DNA of 64,000 nt from Megalobrama amblycephala (GCF_018812025.1 NC_063054.1:34165396-34229395), one strand, 5' to 3'. Positions 24,040 through 36,961 are shown, counted from the stretch's first letter. Made by a program: numbers and translations. The notes: generated by a model not told the origin, from the sequence alone.

Positions 24040-26344
24040 TGAATGGGAACAAAGGCCATTGAGTGGAAGGCCACTGTTGCAGTCTATAGTCTTTACAAAA
24101 TCTGAAAAGCATCCACAGAGTGCTGCTTTTTCCACACCGTTTGGCTTGGCAGACGCCACCCTAATAAGGCGCCAAAAGCTCACACATCATTTTGACTCTC
24201 GTCCAGTTCTGAGGGATAGACTGACCTTTGCTGTCATGACACCAATGCTTGCTGGACCTTCAGGCTAAGCAGGCTGCCTTCTATAACATGGGTGATCTCA
24301 TTTCCTTTTCAAGAGCCAATGAGTCATCCACTAGTGTAGCAGATAGCAGTTTCATCCCTAAGAGATGCAGCTCTTCTTTGTAAAGTGATTTGAAGCTGTA
24401 CCTATTTTTGACTGGTCTATATTTCAAAGCTGTCACAACATGCATTGAAACCATCAAACGTGCATATCCACATATAGTGCTTATCCATGGCCATTTTGTG
24501 AAAAACTACTTCGGCAAAGCATGCTCACAGTGGAGATGAATTACCCCTGACATGCCTGTGTGTTCCTCCTTGCAGTGGGCAAAGGAAGCTTTTGACTGAT
24601 CTACTTCATTTCCACAGGCGTAGACTGAATCATTGATCGATCCACAGGCCTCATTAAGCACCTGCACTGCATGACAAAGGCCAGAGTGACTAAATGTGTC
24701 CTCACAAGTGTGACCCCGACCATATCTCTCTCTGTCTTTCTCATTCTCACGTCGTCTTCTCTTACCTCTTGATTTCTCACCTTACAGACTTCTAGAGGAT
24801 GACACATCCTGCTAATTGGAATTTTTTATAAAACATTTGCTATGTTCCAAAACTTAGAGCACAGTCTATATAAGACAGCAAAATTTTAAGGCAATATCTT
24901 CAAAGTGAAAAAGTGACAGATTTGGAATTATTTTTCAGGCATTTTATTATAAATTACATATTTTAGTTGTGCATTTGAATGTATAGTGTTTTTTTTTTTT
25001 TTTTTTTTTTTTTTTTGTAGTTAGTTTTATACAACGGTTCATGCTCCATAACACTTGCTAATTATAAAATGATTCATGTCAAGATTTGCCCATCGTCTTT
25101 TGATAACACACATGCCCTAACCACTGGGTCACACCTGCCTTTTTGTCAGTTTTGTTGTTTTACTTTAATGTTTAAAAGCAGTAATTGAAATCAATAACTT
25201 CATTTAGCTTTGTCATTTTGCCTCAGACAGGTTTGCACCGGTAAATAGCAGACAAGTGGTTGTGTCCATGGTTGAATAATTGTCCTAGTCAAACTTGGAC
25301 TCACCTTGTCCAGCCATATCCTGGCAAGTGTCCTGAAGCAGGAGCGTGAGCTGTTCTGCAGTATGGAGCTCAGCCGTGTGCCGGCTCTCCTTCGTTCTCC
25401 TCTGTTAAGCTCATTTACCTCAGATCCGATTCACATGGCTTTCTTTTGCTCACTATTAAACGTTTAATAACATTCACAGCGTGGCACACCTACATGTCTG
25501 TGTAGAAATTTCAAGTAACTCAAGGAATTAGTGTCATTGTAAGGCCACGTTTCACAATGAACTATTGGAGTAATGAGCTGCTCTAGAGGAAGAATGGACC
25601 ATATTGAACTTTTTGCAGCATTGAATTTTATATCCAGAAGTCCACTTATGTTAGTCAAGGTTATTGCAGAAAAAAAATATCCACATCTTGTCCAGTACTC
25701 ACTAGTATTGGACAAAAAAAAAATCACTAAGTGCGTCCCAATTTGTGTACTTGTGTGCTATTCTATGCCATTTTTAGTATAAATAAGTGTGAGTAATATG
25801 TTCCCACTGCTTCCAAAAGGAAACCATGCACTTCAAATACCTGGATGATGCATTTAATTGTTGGACAATGAAATGTTGGGCACTTCAACAAAGCTGTCCT
25901 TATGGGGCCGGACTGGATGACAAAATATCCTTATGCATTTCATACACTAAATGGTAGAGTTCATAGTTCATAGTATAACTGCATAGTGTATAGGATGTAA
26001 TTTTGATAACTGGTAAGAATGTAGTAATTCCATTAAATGTATTGTTGATATCAATAGAGTAGAATTGCAATGGATTATGTGCAAATTATGTGCAATGGAA
26101 TTAGTAGTAGAATTATGTGCATTGCATATACAATTTCAAATTTCATTAGTTTGAAACGCACAGTAACTGTTTAACAGTCAGTATTGTTTTGATCAAAATG
26201 ATCCATTTATTTGTTGTCCTACATTTGGTATTTAAAGCTTAATGAGGACAGCAAACTTAAGATATTTTGCAAGATGATTTTGTTTACATAATTAGAATAT
26301 AACTATAAAATGTAAGTAAATGTTTTTTTTTTTTCATAGAAATG
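24040..26344 (+). other. atad2b intron, unique sequence with one T run
   Basis: 24040-24810 is non-repetitive, medium GC and without splice-bounded frames; it could be conserved non-coding DNA. A run of about 27 T lies at 24990. No element ends were recognised in the rest. Confidence 0.45.
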
Positions 26345-26904
26345 TAGGGATGCTCAATATATCGTTAATCTGCATTTAAAAAAAGCAGATATTGTATATT
26401 CAATTGTGTCTGACAATTTAAGATGCAGATTCTGTAGCATCTAGATTACCTAAGATTTAATATTGTTTTTTAAGTAGTTTAGATTTATAATATCAGCCAT
26501 TTATTGTCTAGGTAACACTTTACAATATGGTTTCATTAGTTAACATTAGTAGTTAACATGAACATATAATAAACAATACTTCTACAGCATTTATTAATCT
26601 TATTTAATGTTAATTTCAACATTTACTAATTCATTATTAAAATTTGTATAAAAAAAAAAATATTTGTTAACAAGTTAACAAATTAGTTAATGGCCTGGAA
26701 CTAACGTGAACAAATAATGAACTGTATTTTTATTAACTAATGTTAACAAAGATTAATAAATACTGTAACAAATGTATTGCTCATTGTTAGTCCATGTTAG
26801 TTAATGCATAAATTAATGTTAACAAATGAAACTGTATTGTAAAGTGTGACCTTTGTCTATAACATTAAAATAATTATCATCTTAAATATGTTACAGCATC
26901 CCTA
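26345..26904. mobile_element. Probable hAT-like element hosting a nested foldback
   Basis: TAGGGATGCT at the left and AGCATCCCTA at the right are exact 10-bp inverted repeats of hAT-like form. The flanking 8 bp do not match convincingly, so the insertion boundary is uncertain. Most of the interior is the separate element at 26511-26851. Confidence 0.5.
26511..26851. mobile_element. Foldback element, GGTAACACTTTACAATA family, with 8-bp TSD
   Basis: The left end GGTAACACTTTACAATATGG and right end ATTGTAAAGTGTGACC are inverted. ATTAGTTAACATTAG / CTAATGTTAACAAA steps show that the arms pair for most of the 341 bp. The flanks ATTGTCTA and TTTGTCTA match at 7 of 8. It is non-coding and nested within 26345-26904. 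The same family left a fragment at 18388. Confidence 0.85.
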
Positions 26905-27746
26905 TAAAATGTGTTTTTCACTATTTTAAAAAGTGGAATCACGTGCACATCACACATACCCGATTATTATCTAGTGAAATTTGTTGTTGACTACTATTGA
27001 TTTGATCAATTAGTAGTTACAGCCCTTTTTCTCAATCAACAGTTTTTCAAACTTTGTTTCAATAAATGGTCTGGGTGGAGTAGGCACATCAAACTCTTAT
27101 TTCAAGCAAGAAATATCCCTTTTAAAGTCTCTTAAATGCTAAGATCTCATGAAAAGCATGTTGGCCTTTAGAGTAATTCTCCATCTGTATCTTCAAGCAA
27201 GGTTTTTAGGCATAGTGTGTGTTGATCGTCTGCAAAAGTAATTTTGAAACCCCCTTCCCCCCATCCATTGTATTCACCTGTTCATTAGCTTACAGCAGAG
27301 AGCGACGTTTTCTCACTGTTGCATCATGTAAGTAATCATTGAAAAAGGTGTCTCTACAAGGCGGACCTAAAAGTGAATGCTGTATTGTTTGCGTGCTATC
27401 GCACAGTTTAATAAATGGAAGATAAGGTGGTGTTTTGGCAGGTACTGGTGGGGGGTGCACGGCTAAATATTCCTGGCACCGCATAAAATATGCATGCAGT
27501 GGCAGTTTTAATTATTACAAACTGCTGAGCTATTCCAAGAAGAGCATTTCCTTCACATACACACACACAACACACACACTTTTATATCAACCGTCTGGGA
27601 CTGTGTGTTCATGCTTCAACAGTTCCCATGCATTATTTAAAAGTGGGAAGACTGGGGAATGACAACTTTTTCCTCTCGGGTAATGACCACAATATCCACT
27701 TGACACTTGCACACTGCTGACCCCTGACCCCTCTCTCACTTTTTCA

Positions 27747-28107
27747 TTAAAGGATTAGTTCACTTCAGAATTAAAATTTCCTGATAATTTACTCACCCCC
27801 ATGTCATCCAAGATGTTCATGTCTTTCTTTCTTCATTACAAAAGAAATTAAGGTTTTTGAGGAAAACATTCCAGGATTTTTCTCAGCTAACAATGGGTTG
27901 AAGGTCCAAATTGCAGTTTCAACGCAGCTTCAAAGGGCTCTACACGATCCCAGACGAGGAAAAAAGGTCTTATCTAGTGAAACGATCTCCACTATATGAA
28001 GAAAAATCCTGGAATGTTTTCCTCAAAAACCTTTATTTGTTTTCGACTGAAGAAAGAAAGACATAAACATCTTGGATGACATGGGGGTGAGTAAATTAAT
28101 CTTTTAA
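27747..28107. mobile_element. TTAA-flanked foldback MITE, 'AAAGGATTAGT' family (short copy)
   Basis: Starts TTAAAGGATTAGTTCAC and ends with TTAA after a decayed end. The arms pair through CCATGTCATCCAAGATGTTC at left and its complement at right, and through AACATTCCAGGATTTTTCTC and its complement. It is about 360 bp with a short loop. A longer relative is at 60653-61432. Confidence 0.85.
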
Positions 28108-31100
28108 TGGCGAAAGGGACATCTGTGGGATGTGTTTTCAGCTTTCTTTTTTGAGATCACAAATAGCTAATTAAAATAAATGATTTGAATACTGAATTAT
28201 TTATAGAAAACATAGGTGTTCTGTTTTAATGGGTGGATGGATGGAGCATGATTTTATTTCCTTTTTTTATTCTGTCCTTTATTTTATTTGTACTGACATG
28301 GATGGATGGATGGATATATAGAGAGATAGATAGATAATGAAAATTTAACTAGAAAAATAACCGTTAGATTATCAATAATGCATCAATGTTTTTGAAAAAG
28401 AATCATCTAAAAGGAACGGGCAACTAAAGAATTCAAAACATTATAGAGTATTCTCAATACAATGTTATGTATAAGGCAGATTGGTGCTGCACATTTTGCA
28501 CTTAACTGTACTTTCATCTACTTTATTTGGCAAGCAATTATTAACATCCTATATGAGATTAATCAGATATACACACACCATAAAAGTAATATTACAAATT
28601 ACATTTGCACAAATTGCTGTCCTAACACTAACCGATGGATGGATGGATTGGCATTCAAATATAAATACTATATCCTGTAAATATTACTGATCTGCAAACT
28701 CGGTCATTGCCTGTGTTTGCTTACTCTGACCTTATTGAGAAACGTTCGTTTTGGCTGATGTTTATATGAAAGTTATTTTTAAAAATATTTTCATTTCCCC
28801 TGAAATAACTGCAAAGGTCACCTGTACGTGGCCGAGAGAGCTGAGCCATCCATGAGTAATCACTACTTTTAGAAAGGTGACATTTATAAATGAAATCTAT
28901 ATAGCAGACACACAGTGATGATGAAAAAGCGCTGCCTCTGATATTTTAGGGGTTACATTAAGGACCATAAACACGTACGCAAACTTATACGATCCTGCAA
29001 ACTGTTTGTTTTTTCATCTCCCCCGGCTCTCTTTTTCTACTTTTCATTATTGTCAGTCTCTCTCTTTTTCGCACACTTGCATCTCTCCGTTTCCTGAAAT
29101 ATGTTTCCTGTGCTGTTCGGTTTATTCTGGGGCTTGGAACAACACCCCTACTATTCACAAAGACAGCAAGGCTGTGAAAAGGAAGTTCTCTCTGGTGAGC
29201 TTTTTCTCTCCATCCTTCTCGCTTGTTTTTTTTTTTCCTAGTCTGTTGTTTCTGAAGCAGATGCTGTAGTCAAGATCCAGCAAATCCGCATGTGAATGAC
29301 TGTAGCTTCTTCTCCATCCAGCTCAGCATCCCCCAGAATCACTGTGACCTGAGCCTTATCAGCTGACCTCAGCACCACCGAACACAAAATAACCCTGTCT
29401 AGAACTAGAACATCTAGTTGAGTTATTCTGGCCAGCTGGACTCAAGTCAAGGAATTTTTACATGAAAATAACATGGTTTTCTTCCACTTTTTTTTTTTAT
29501 TTTCACAGTAGAGACACATACTAGCTTCTGTAAAAACTCAAAAACCATACAGTGCAATGTACAATTTTCAGATGCTAGATTTTTTTATTATTATTATTAT
29601 ACTGTTTTATTTCTTTTGATTTTTACATTGATTATTTATAATGAATTGGTTTATTTGGAGTTTGAGTGAGGATTTTTTCCCACAACTTCAGAAATTCAGC
29701 ATTACCTTTTCTCTGTCTGAACTGTTTGAGTGTAATATTTTATTTAATTTGTTTATTCACATCAATTAAGCATGTACTCTGTTGCTTTAGCAACAAAGAA
29801 TCGTGTCCACGTGTCTAGACTAGCGCGGCTAGACACCCCATCTTTAAAACCTTCTGCTGGCGTGAGAGAAAAACAAACAAAAAGCATTTCAAGGCTTAAA
29901 CATTAAAGACTGTAGCTTTCTCATAATCCTCAAGCTAGATTTCTCTCTACCTGGTCGACATGAAAAGCAGTGTTAGGCTGATGGGAGGAAATATCCGAAG
30001 CAGATAAGCTGGGGTTTTATGACTTTGACTGAAGTTTTAATAATACAGATACCCTTACTGCTTTGCATTTTCTCTAACAGTGAAACCCAAGGGTTATGAT
30101 GCACAGTCCTGGAGGCCACAGCCTGTGCTTTGATTCCTTGTCAAGCTTTGACTTTTACAGGGCTGGAAATCTTCTGCCTTTGGCTCTGTCAAGGATTTGA
30201 TTTTAAACCCAGAGGGCAAAGCACTGATAATCATTGCTGCTTTTTATTATTATTTATTTAGCTATTTTCTTTACTGCTTTTGATGGAATATTTGAGTTTA
30301 GGTTTTAGGCTTAGCATTTTATTAAACATAATAGTTTGTAATGTTAACCATCTTGGAAATCTCCTGTATGCAGCTTTTGACGATGATCTGGCCTCACACA
30401 TGCTATTGTCAGCGTTTTGCGGCAGATGCAATCTGGACACATCAATATGTCCTCCAGCAGTACAAGTTTTCTGTTTTCCCCTATCAATCAGTCCAAGCAG
30501 CCTGGTGTACTTTAGTTTCTTTGTAGTGCTGTTCAATCATAAGCCCGGTATTCTGGTTGAACACACACAAACACACTGAGCCTTTGTGGACTTAATTACG
30601 CATCATTAGGGCCTGATGCACCGCATGGGTCTCTTTAGAGCGAGTCACGGCTATTGTGTACTGTGATTTGGCCGAAATGTCAAATTAGGTCTTGTGTGGC
30701 CACAAAAGAAAAAGCTAAATAGCAAGCAAGAAGAAATGACCTTTTTGCGTAAATTGCTACATGCACCTTTCTACCATCCGGTTGCTAAATCTTAATAAAT
30801 TGGTTCTCATCAGTTCCGCTTCATTTTCTGTTCATCTGCATTCACAGTCAGTTGTCACAAACATGCATGTCAATCTGGACTGATGTTTTTGCTGTCGATG
30901 CTAAATTGCATTGTCCGCAAATTCTGATGCCTTACATATGCAAATGTGGAACAGAACGAATCTGTTGTGCAGCTAAAGCATAATTTTACTGAACTCTGAT
31001 GCAGTGTAGGGCCTGTTACATAAATACACATGTCTTGACGGACACAACAGGTTTAAAACACTGATTAGTGTCTTGGTGAGTAGTACATGTTCTCTAAAAT

Positions 31101-31384
31101 GTTTTGTGATACTGATGCAGCTTGTCATTGCCTAAGACCACCTGTGTTTATAAAATAGATTAAAGGCCAAATTCAAAAGGTCCAGTGTGGAATTTCTGCA
31201 CAATTAGTGGCAACAAACCAAATTGCAAAATTAATGGTTTTCAGACAGATTTCTAAAGCACTGTCTTTCATTCCCAACATTTTGGCCTGTTTACCCCAAA
31301 GCACCATCATTAAGACTTAATCGGTATTTATAAAGGCATAAATTTTGACTCATTTTATACTGTCATTGTGTAAACATAACATGC
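28108..31384 (+). other. atad2b intron, no gene recognised
   Basis: Contains short TGGA/GATA runs near 28230-28335, T runs at about 29229 and 29489, and otherwise unique sequence. A hairpin GTGTCTAG...CTAGACAC lies near 29808-29833. No splice-bounded coding frame. Confidence 0.5.
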
Positions 31385-33245
31385 ACTGAGTATATGTTAT
31401 GTTAATCACTTTATTTTAGGTTAGGTTTGTTACTTTGTTAGTCACTCTAGTCTATGTTATGTTAGTGACTAATATAAAGTGACTAACATAACATAAAACG
31501 CACTTTGTGTTACATTAAGCTACGTTATGCTTAGGGCTGGACCTGGATATTCAATTATTTGAATATTCGTTCGGTGGGTTGGTATTCGATTTTCAATTTT
31601 GGGATTTGAATATTCGTGTTTGTTTTTTCCACTGCACACCTGGCATCCCCCTCGTGAAACCGTTCACATTCGGTGCTTAAATTTGTTTACACTACAAAAT
31701 CTGGCGAAATACAATACTCTATTTTAAAATTATCTTTTATATAGCCTAGCTGTTTTTAATAGGATGGACAGTTGATGGAACCCAACTTTGTTATACTTAA
31801 ATATATTTGCTTCTTCTTAGCCTGCTAATGTGTTCCCTGCAACTGGATTATTCTCTGTCTGAATCGCACAACTGCACAAGCTTATATTTTGGGTTAAGCT
31901 ACGTTGCTTTGACATTGTGGAAAATAGAATAATAGAAACAAAATATATTAGCCTCTTTACCCAGTATTATCAATCTAAATGAATCTATCCGAAATATAGG
32001 AGCTTGTTAAAACTCAAACGTGAGATTTTACTGGGACGGCGTGTTCGTTCATTTATTTTTCGTACTTCTTTTATTTAAATAGCCTACCCATTACTATGTC
32101 AGTAATTGCTGTGCTGCTTATTTCTGATTTGGGAGTGATTTGTTTGTCAGAAAAATGTTAGACTACCTTTATTAAAAGTGTTGCTCTTAACAGACCTGTG
32201 TTTTGTATCACTAGTGCAGTGTCCGTTTTCGGAAACATATAAGCTCTGCCCACGTTGAGCACGCCGCTTTCAGCTAGTTTAGTTCACTGTTCTGTAGTTT
32301 ATTAAGTTTATTAATTCTGAACATGTCGCGTGTCCATATTGCACCAAATACGACACTGCACTCCCTTGGGTCTGCAGCAACACACCCACCACGTGTGAAG
32401 TCGATTGGATGAACGGTTCTCGACAGAATAAAAATGCAAACAGACAGACAGACACACAGAGATTCCTGCTGTAACGCGTTGTGTACAGAGCAAATGGGGA
32501 TAGTTCACTAAGCTTGAGTTATTGATACCAGACAGACTTCACCGAGGCGATTGACGAGAGCATCTCTTAAAGAGGCCGCACCATATTTCTACTCGTTACA
32601 CTGCCTTTATTAGAAAGAAGAATATGTTCATTCCCCTCCCTCCGAAGCTTTGAATATTCGGTGTTGATTACTACCGAAGCTTCAAAGCTCAAAAAATGGT
32701 ATTCGGACCAGCCCTAGTTATGTTACGTTTGTGCTATGTTATTTTATGCTAGGTTGTTAGTTTAGTCACTTTTTTCAGTTGTTAGTCACTTTATGTTAGG
32801 TTAGGTTAGGTTGGGTTATGTTATGTTATGTTATGTTATGTTATGTTAGTCACTTATTACTATTATATACTGTTATATTAGGTTACATTAGTTAGTTAGT
32901 TTTTAGTGACTAGCATAATGTCAAGTAACTTAGCATAACATAAAACAAAGTGACTAACATAAACCAACCTATTATGGTTAGGATGAATGAAAGGAAACAA
33001 AAAATGTGTGCAATTTGTTTTATGTTATCTAGTTTAATTGAAAATTCTAGGTTGGTTACTTTTTGTTTTATGTTAGTTTGTTAGCCACTTTGTTAGGTTA
33101 GTTACTGTGTTTTGTGTTATTTTGCTGTGCCAGTCAATTTATGTTAGGTTTGTCATTTTGTTTTATGTTATGTTAGTCAGTCACTTTACAGGTATGTTAG
33201 ATTAGTCGCTTTATTTAATGTTGTTATGTTAGTCATTTTTTATAG
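31385..33245. repeat. Degenerate GTTA-rich array (TATGTTAGTCACTTTA units)
   Basis: Variants of TTATGTTAGTCACTTTATGT recur many times on both strands (for example GACTAACATAACATAAAACG near 31480). A pure TTATG run lies near 32819-32846. It is a decayed minisatellite of variable unit, interrupted by the hAT-like element at 31532-32716. Confidence 0.75.
31532..32716. mobile_element. hAT-like element with 8-bp TSD, inserted in the GTTA array
   Basis: The left end TAGGGCTGGACC and right end GGACCAGCCCTA are inverted, and both subterminal parts carry GAATATTCG/GGTATTCG steps. The flanks GTTATGCT (31524-31531) and GTTATGTT (32717-32724) match at 7 of 8; being array units, they also agree with the local repeat. 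The 1,185 bp has no transposase frame. Confidence 0.8.
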
Positions 33246-33852
33246 AAAAATAGTTAGTCCTGTATATGGAAAAACTGACCCATCAGAGTAGCACATATAG
33301 GCTGTGTTCACCCTATCAGTTTTTGGGATTGACAACCACATTTACTTACAGGTGTGAGTCTCGAAATGTCCCATTCAAACAGCAGCTTACAGTAACGTCT
33401 CAAATACTGTATTCTCTTACCAGTAACCTTAACGAAAAATCTACATACTACCTGAGGTACACACATTCTTCAGTTAAGAATCTCAGACAGCGTTACTGCA
33501 GAAGGTAGAGACAGTAAAAGCCCAACTGTTGAACTCGAGACCTGTTACCCCAGACTAGTGCTGTGGATCGAGCAGAGGAATGTGTGGAATGAAGCCTGTT
33601 AAAGTTTTACAGCATCAGACCTTTAGCCTGAAGTTTTTATTACATTTTTGGAAATGGAAAAGCTCCCCCCCACCCTATTTTTCACTTATGCGCGCCCTCT
33701 CTTTCTTCTCTCTCCGTCCATATGTTGGCAATCTCCAAGGTCCTTCTCTTTCTCTCTCTTCCACTTGCTTGTTCCCTCTCTCTCCCACACCTCACTCGAT
33801 CATTCTGATTACATCCGAAGGGAGCACCAAGTGTTTCGCAATCAACCTCTCC

Positions 33853-33891
<39 letters not shown>

Positions 33892-34271
33892 GTTGTATTT
33901 AGAATAGGAGGGGTGGTGTGGGAATCCATTATTGTGAGTGGAGTGTGACTACTCAGTCACTGAAAGCCCAATAGGAAGCACCAGCAGCCGGAGGAGGAAA
34001 ATTAGCCCAATCCTTTTGGGCTCTGATATATGGCGCACATCTGGGCTGCCATCCATTGTTTTCAATTATGACTTTAAGCATGACCTCCTGCGTGCCGAGC
34101 AGTGCTCCCCCTCTGTTTTTTTTTCTTACATAGCCCCTTTCTCTCCCTCTCCGACCAATTACACAGTGGACAGGTGCCATGTAGTGCTAACAGATTGGCC
34201 CACCCGCCTCTGTATTTTTCTCGCCGTGCTTCTGGAGTGCTCAGCATAAGCTCCCCGGTGACGGTCACGAC

Positions 34272-34347
<76 letters not shown>

Positions 34348-34608
34348 GTCATCTGAGTGACTATGAGACATGTGGGTGAGAAGTTCATCATGCAGTCAGT
34401 CATGTCTAATGAACGGTTAGACCTGCTTCCAACACTCGTGATTTTGACAGGGATTTTGCATGTAATTAGGGAGCGAGAATCACGAGGTGAATGTAAGTTA
34501 TTAAAATGCAAGACCCTGCACAACTCGAAAGCTTTCCAAGTGTTTCTGTAGATACTGTACAGTATACGTTGAATTTGCTCTCATTATGCATTTTGAGTCA
34601 TTTTTATA
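33246..34608 (+). other. atad2b intron: A31 tract, T/CT tract, unique island
   Basis: An A run covers about 33859-33889, and a T run plus (CT)n covers about 34276-34343. Between them, 33900-34260 is medium-GC unique sequence with AATCCTTTTGGGCTC and CCATTGTTTTCAATTATGAC steps, which could be conserved non-coding DNA. The long frames here come from the simple tracts. Confidence 0.5.
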
Positions 34609-34691
34609 TTACAGTAGGCCTTAATCAGAGTACAGTAGATGTCATATTTAAAAAACACATGAAATCAAAATAAGAGTTTTGTGGCTTTTAG

Positions 34692-35010
34692 TTAAAGCTG
34701 CAGTCTGTAACTTTTTTTGTGTTAAAAATGTACAAAAATTATATAATGAGAATATACAACATGAATCCATTTTCCAAACCGTGTTTTTGTCTTATCCTGA
34801 GCCATTATGGTACATTTATAATAAGTGTTTATATTCGGACTATTTCAGACCGGACTGGTAGGACTCGCCGCAAAGTATCACAGTAACTGTGTGACTCGCC
34901 ATAGACATACACGGAGAAAAGTAGCTCCGGCTACAATGTTCCTCCACAAGACGCGTGCAGTTCTGTTTATTAACCGCTAGAGGGCCAAAAATCGCGGACA
35001 GCAGCTTTAA
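34692..35010. mobile_element. TTAA-flanked MITE, 'AAAGCTGCAGTC' family
   Basis: Bounded by TTAAAGCTGCAGTCTGTAAC and GACAGCAGCTTTAA, with TTAA at both edges (34692-34695, 35007-35010). It is 319 bp and non-coding. The sister unit of the surrounding duplication reads straight through the equivalent site (GTGGCTTTTTTATCTATG), giving a natural empty-site comparison. Confidence 0.85.
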
Positions 35011-35238
35011 TGTCTGTTAGCTTTTATTTTATTTTATATTTTGGTTATCTAATAAATAGAATTATTTATATATAATAGTTTTTTTTATTTCAATGTATTT
35101 TAATATTTCTTAAATCTAAATGTGCAGAAACAGTAGACCTTAATTAGAGAAGACGCCATATTTAAAAGCCTCCATAAAATCAAAATGATTTGTGTGGCTT
35201 TTTTATCTATGTTTGTTAGCTTTGAAGCCACTTGCTTG

Positions 35239-35312
35239 TTTATTTTATTTTATTTTATTTTATTTTATTTTATTTTATTTTATTTTATTTTATTTTATTT
35301 TATTTTATTTTA
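35239..35312. repeat. (TTTTA)n pentanucleotide run
   Basis: About 15 perfect TTTTA units. The corresponding place in the preceding duplicate unit has only about three (near 35026-35040). Confidence 0.95.
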
Positions 35313-35748
35313 TACTTTTAAATGGTTATTTATTTTCTAAATATAATAACATTTATTTAAATTTATTTTTAGATTTAATAAATGTGCAGAAACTCTGCAA
35401 GGTCAGAACGGTTTCAATAAGGTGCTTTACTGGGTTTGAAATGAATGCTGTAAATTCACTTAGTGTGGACACTATATGCTTGATGTGGTTTCAGTCATGA
35501 TCCAATTATGATATCAACATCCAGTGAATTTTATTATTTATTTGGACTTTGCATTCACAAATAAAAAGAAAATCTCAATTTATAATTTACATCTAAAAAA
35601 AAAAGACGCAGTATTCCCCCAAAACTAACCTAACAAAGTTTCATATTGAGCCGTTTCTGACTTGTTCATTTCTTTGCAGAATGAATACATTATGCATTTC
35701 CTGTTTGTTGTCTTAGTTGACTTAACACAAATCTTTCTTTGTCTTCAG

Positions 35749-36327
35749 ATAACATAAAGCGAAAACTGCGACGGCGACCGATTTGGGGGCGGGGCATCAT
35801 CAGGAAGAAAAAGAGCTATAAAAAGGAGGAAGCAGAAGAAGATGATGAACCAGATGAGGAAGAGGGAGCAGAGGACTCGGCTGCAATTTTGCAAGGTGAT
35901 GTCTGTCTCACTCAGGACGAGTCATCATGTGATGCAATGGAGCTCCATCCTGACAAACAACCACTCCAGGCCAACGGACACGTCCTCTCCACGGAGGAGG
36001 AAAACTCCTGCGAGCCAACGGCCACTCAGGACCCTCAGGGCGAAGATGAGGCCATCAAGATGCCCTCAGATGAGGCTCCCAGCGGTAAGGAGCCATCTGA
36101 GGCCCCGACGGTCCCCGCACCTCAGGAGTGTGTGAATGGAAATGAATCTATGGACAGCGTGTACAGTGATGCTCTAGATAAAGAAACAGAGGTAGACTCT
36201 GTTAAAATAGATGCATTTAAAGAGAAACGAGCAGAGCATAAAGAACCTTCTGCCCCAGAATGCAATGCAGAGGAGAATGTGGCGGCAACGGAGGAAACCA
36301 CGTCTGATGGCGACCATGAAAAAGAAG
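35749..36327 (+). CDS. atad2b: atad2b large acidic coding exon
   Basis: A 579-nt exon between acceptor TTTGTCTTCAG and donor GTATGG, entering and leaving in phase 1. It opens with a basic nuclear-type patch, IKRKLRRRPIWGRGIIRKKK, then becomes strongly acidic (EEAEEDDEPDEEEG) and Ser/Glu/Pro-rich. The motif order WG-GII-KKK, then LTQDESSCD, then STEEENS is the order I know from vertebrate ATAD2B C-terminal to its bromodomain. The region is predicted to be disordered; the basic patch could act in nuclear import or DNA contact (inference). ATAD2B is a nuclear chromatin-associated AAA+ ATPase with an acetyl-lysine reader. It is preceded by a 32 kb intron and followed by a 464-bp intron. Confidence 0.95.
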
Positions 36328-36791
36328 GTATGGCCCTTTAGATTAGGCAAATGCCAAAGTACTAATTTAGCATATTATATATTTTCATATATTTAAAATG
36401 TCAATTTAGAGATTTTAAAATGCATAGAACATAATTATATGTAAATCTCATATGTAATTAAGCAATGTTAAATAAATAAATAACTGCCCAAAATAAAGTT
36501 TTAGCCTTAACAGATGTCCAAAAAGATGTAGGACTGATGAATAATTCCTAGTATTGATAGTCAACTGTACGGTTAATCACAATTTGGAGAAAAATACTCT
36601 GTACTTGGACTTCAAAACACCATCTGCTTGTGAGCGCTTCTCCTGCCGAGAGTTAAATACACCAACAGAAACACCCTGAGGACTTGTCTCCTCTTATATG
36701 GTTACAGACATGCTTTTCCTTCACCAGGTGTTGTCTGTTTCTCGTGTGTTGCGTGCTCAGGTTTTTTCCATAATGTGCTTTGTTTTTATAG

Positions 36792-36922
36792 GTTCATCAA
36801 AAGGGAAGAAATGTGGTAAAGGTCCATCCGAACCGGAGTCAGAGGAGTTGGCTGTCAGACTCGAGGAGGCTGTGCAACTTCCGCCACCTCCTGCTCTCGT
36901 GGTTGACCACCAGCGGCTCGAG
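36792..36922 (+). CDS. atad2b: atad2b coding exon (start of the C-terminal helical region)
   Basis: A 131-nt exon between acceptor TTTGTTTTTATAG and donor GTGAGG. It enters in phase 1, completing a Gly codon, and exits in phase 0. The peptide contains KGKKCGKGPSEPESEELAVR and ends PPALVVDHQRLE, matching the vertebrate ATAD2B step in which a Pro-rich spacer leads into an LIVDRERL-like helix start. Together with the exons at 49088 and 53058 it makes the conserved C-terminal module of the protein. Its function is not well defined in the family as I know it. Confidence 0.93.
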
Positions 36923-36961
36923 GTGAGGTGGAAATTAAGTTCGTAAGAACTAAAATATGTT

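Larger units (their letters stand above)
34609..35420 (+). repeat. Tandem duplication, two diverged units of the 4119 repeat family
   Basis: Unit 1 runs from ACAGTAGGCCTTAATCAGAG (34612) to AAATGTGCAGAAACAGTAG (about 35128). Unit 2 runs from AGACCTTAATTAGAGAAGAC to AAATGTGCAGAAACTC (about 35395). Shared order: CCTTAAT-AGAG, CATATTTAAAA, ATGAAATCAAAAT, GTGTGGCTTTT, TGTTAGCTTT, TTTTATTTTA, AATGTGCAGAAAC. Unit 1 carries the MITE at 34692-35010. Unit 2 has an expanded pentamer run. Confidence 0.75.

Noticed and set aside
33580..33948. Plus-strand open frame of about 122 codons
   Set aside because: It runs through the A31 tract (poly-Lys) and a CT-rich patch. No domain or splice support.
34074..34523. 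Minus-strand open frame of about 149 codons
   Set aside because: Much of its length is KKKK and RERE coded by the T/CT tract at 34276-34343. No splice or start context.
35842..36135. Second plus-strand frame inside the large atad2b exon
   Set aside because: A shadow frame of the supported coding exon; the Arg/Pro-rich product has no independent support.
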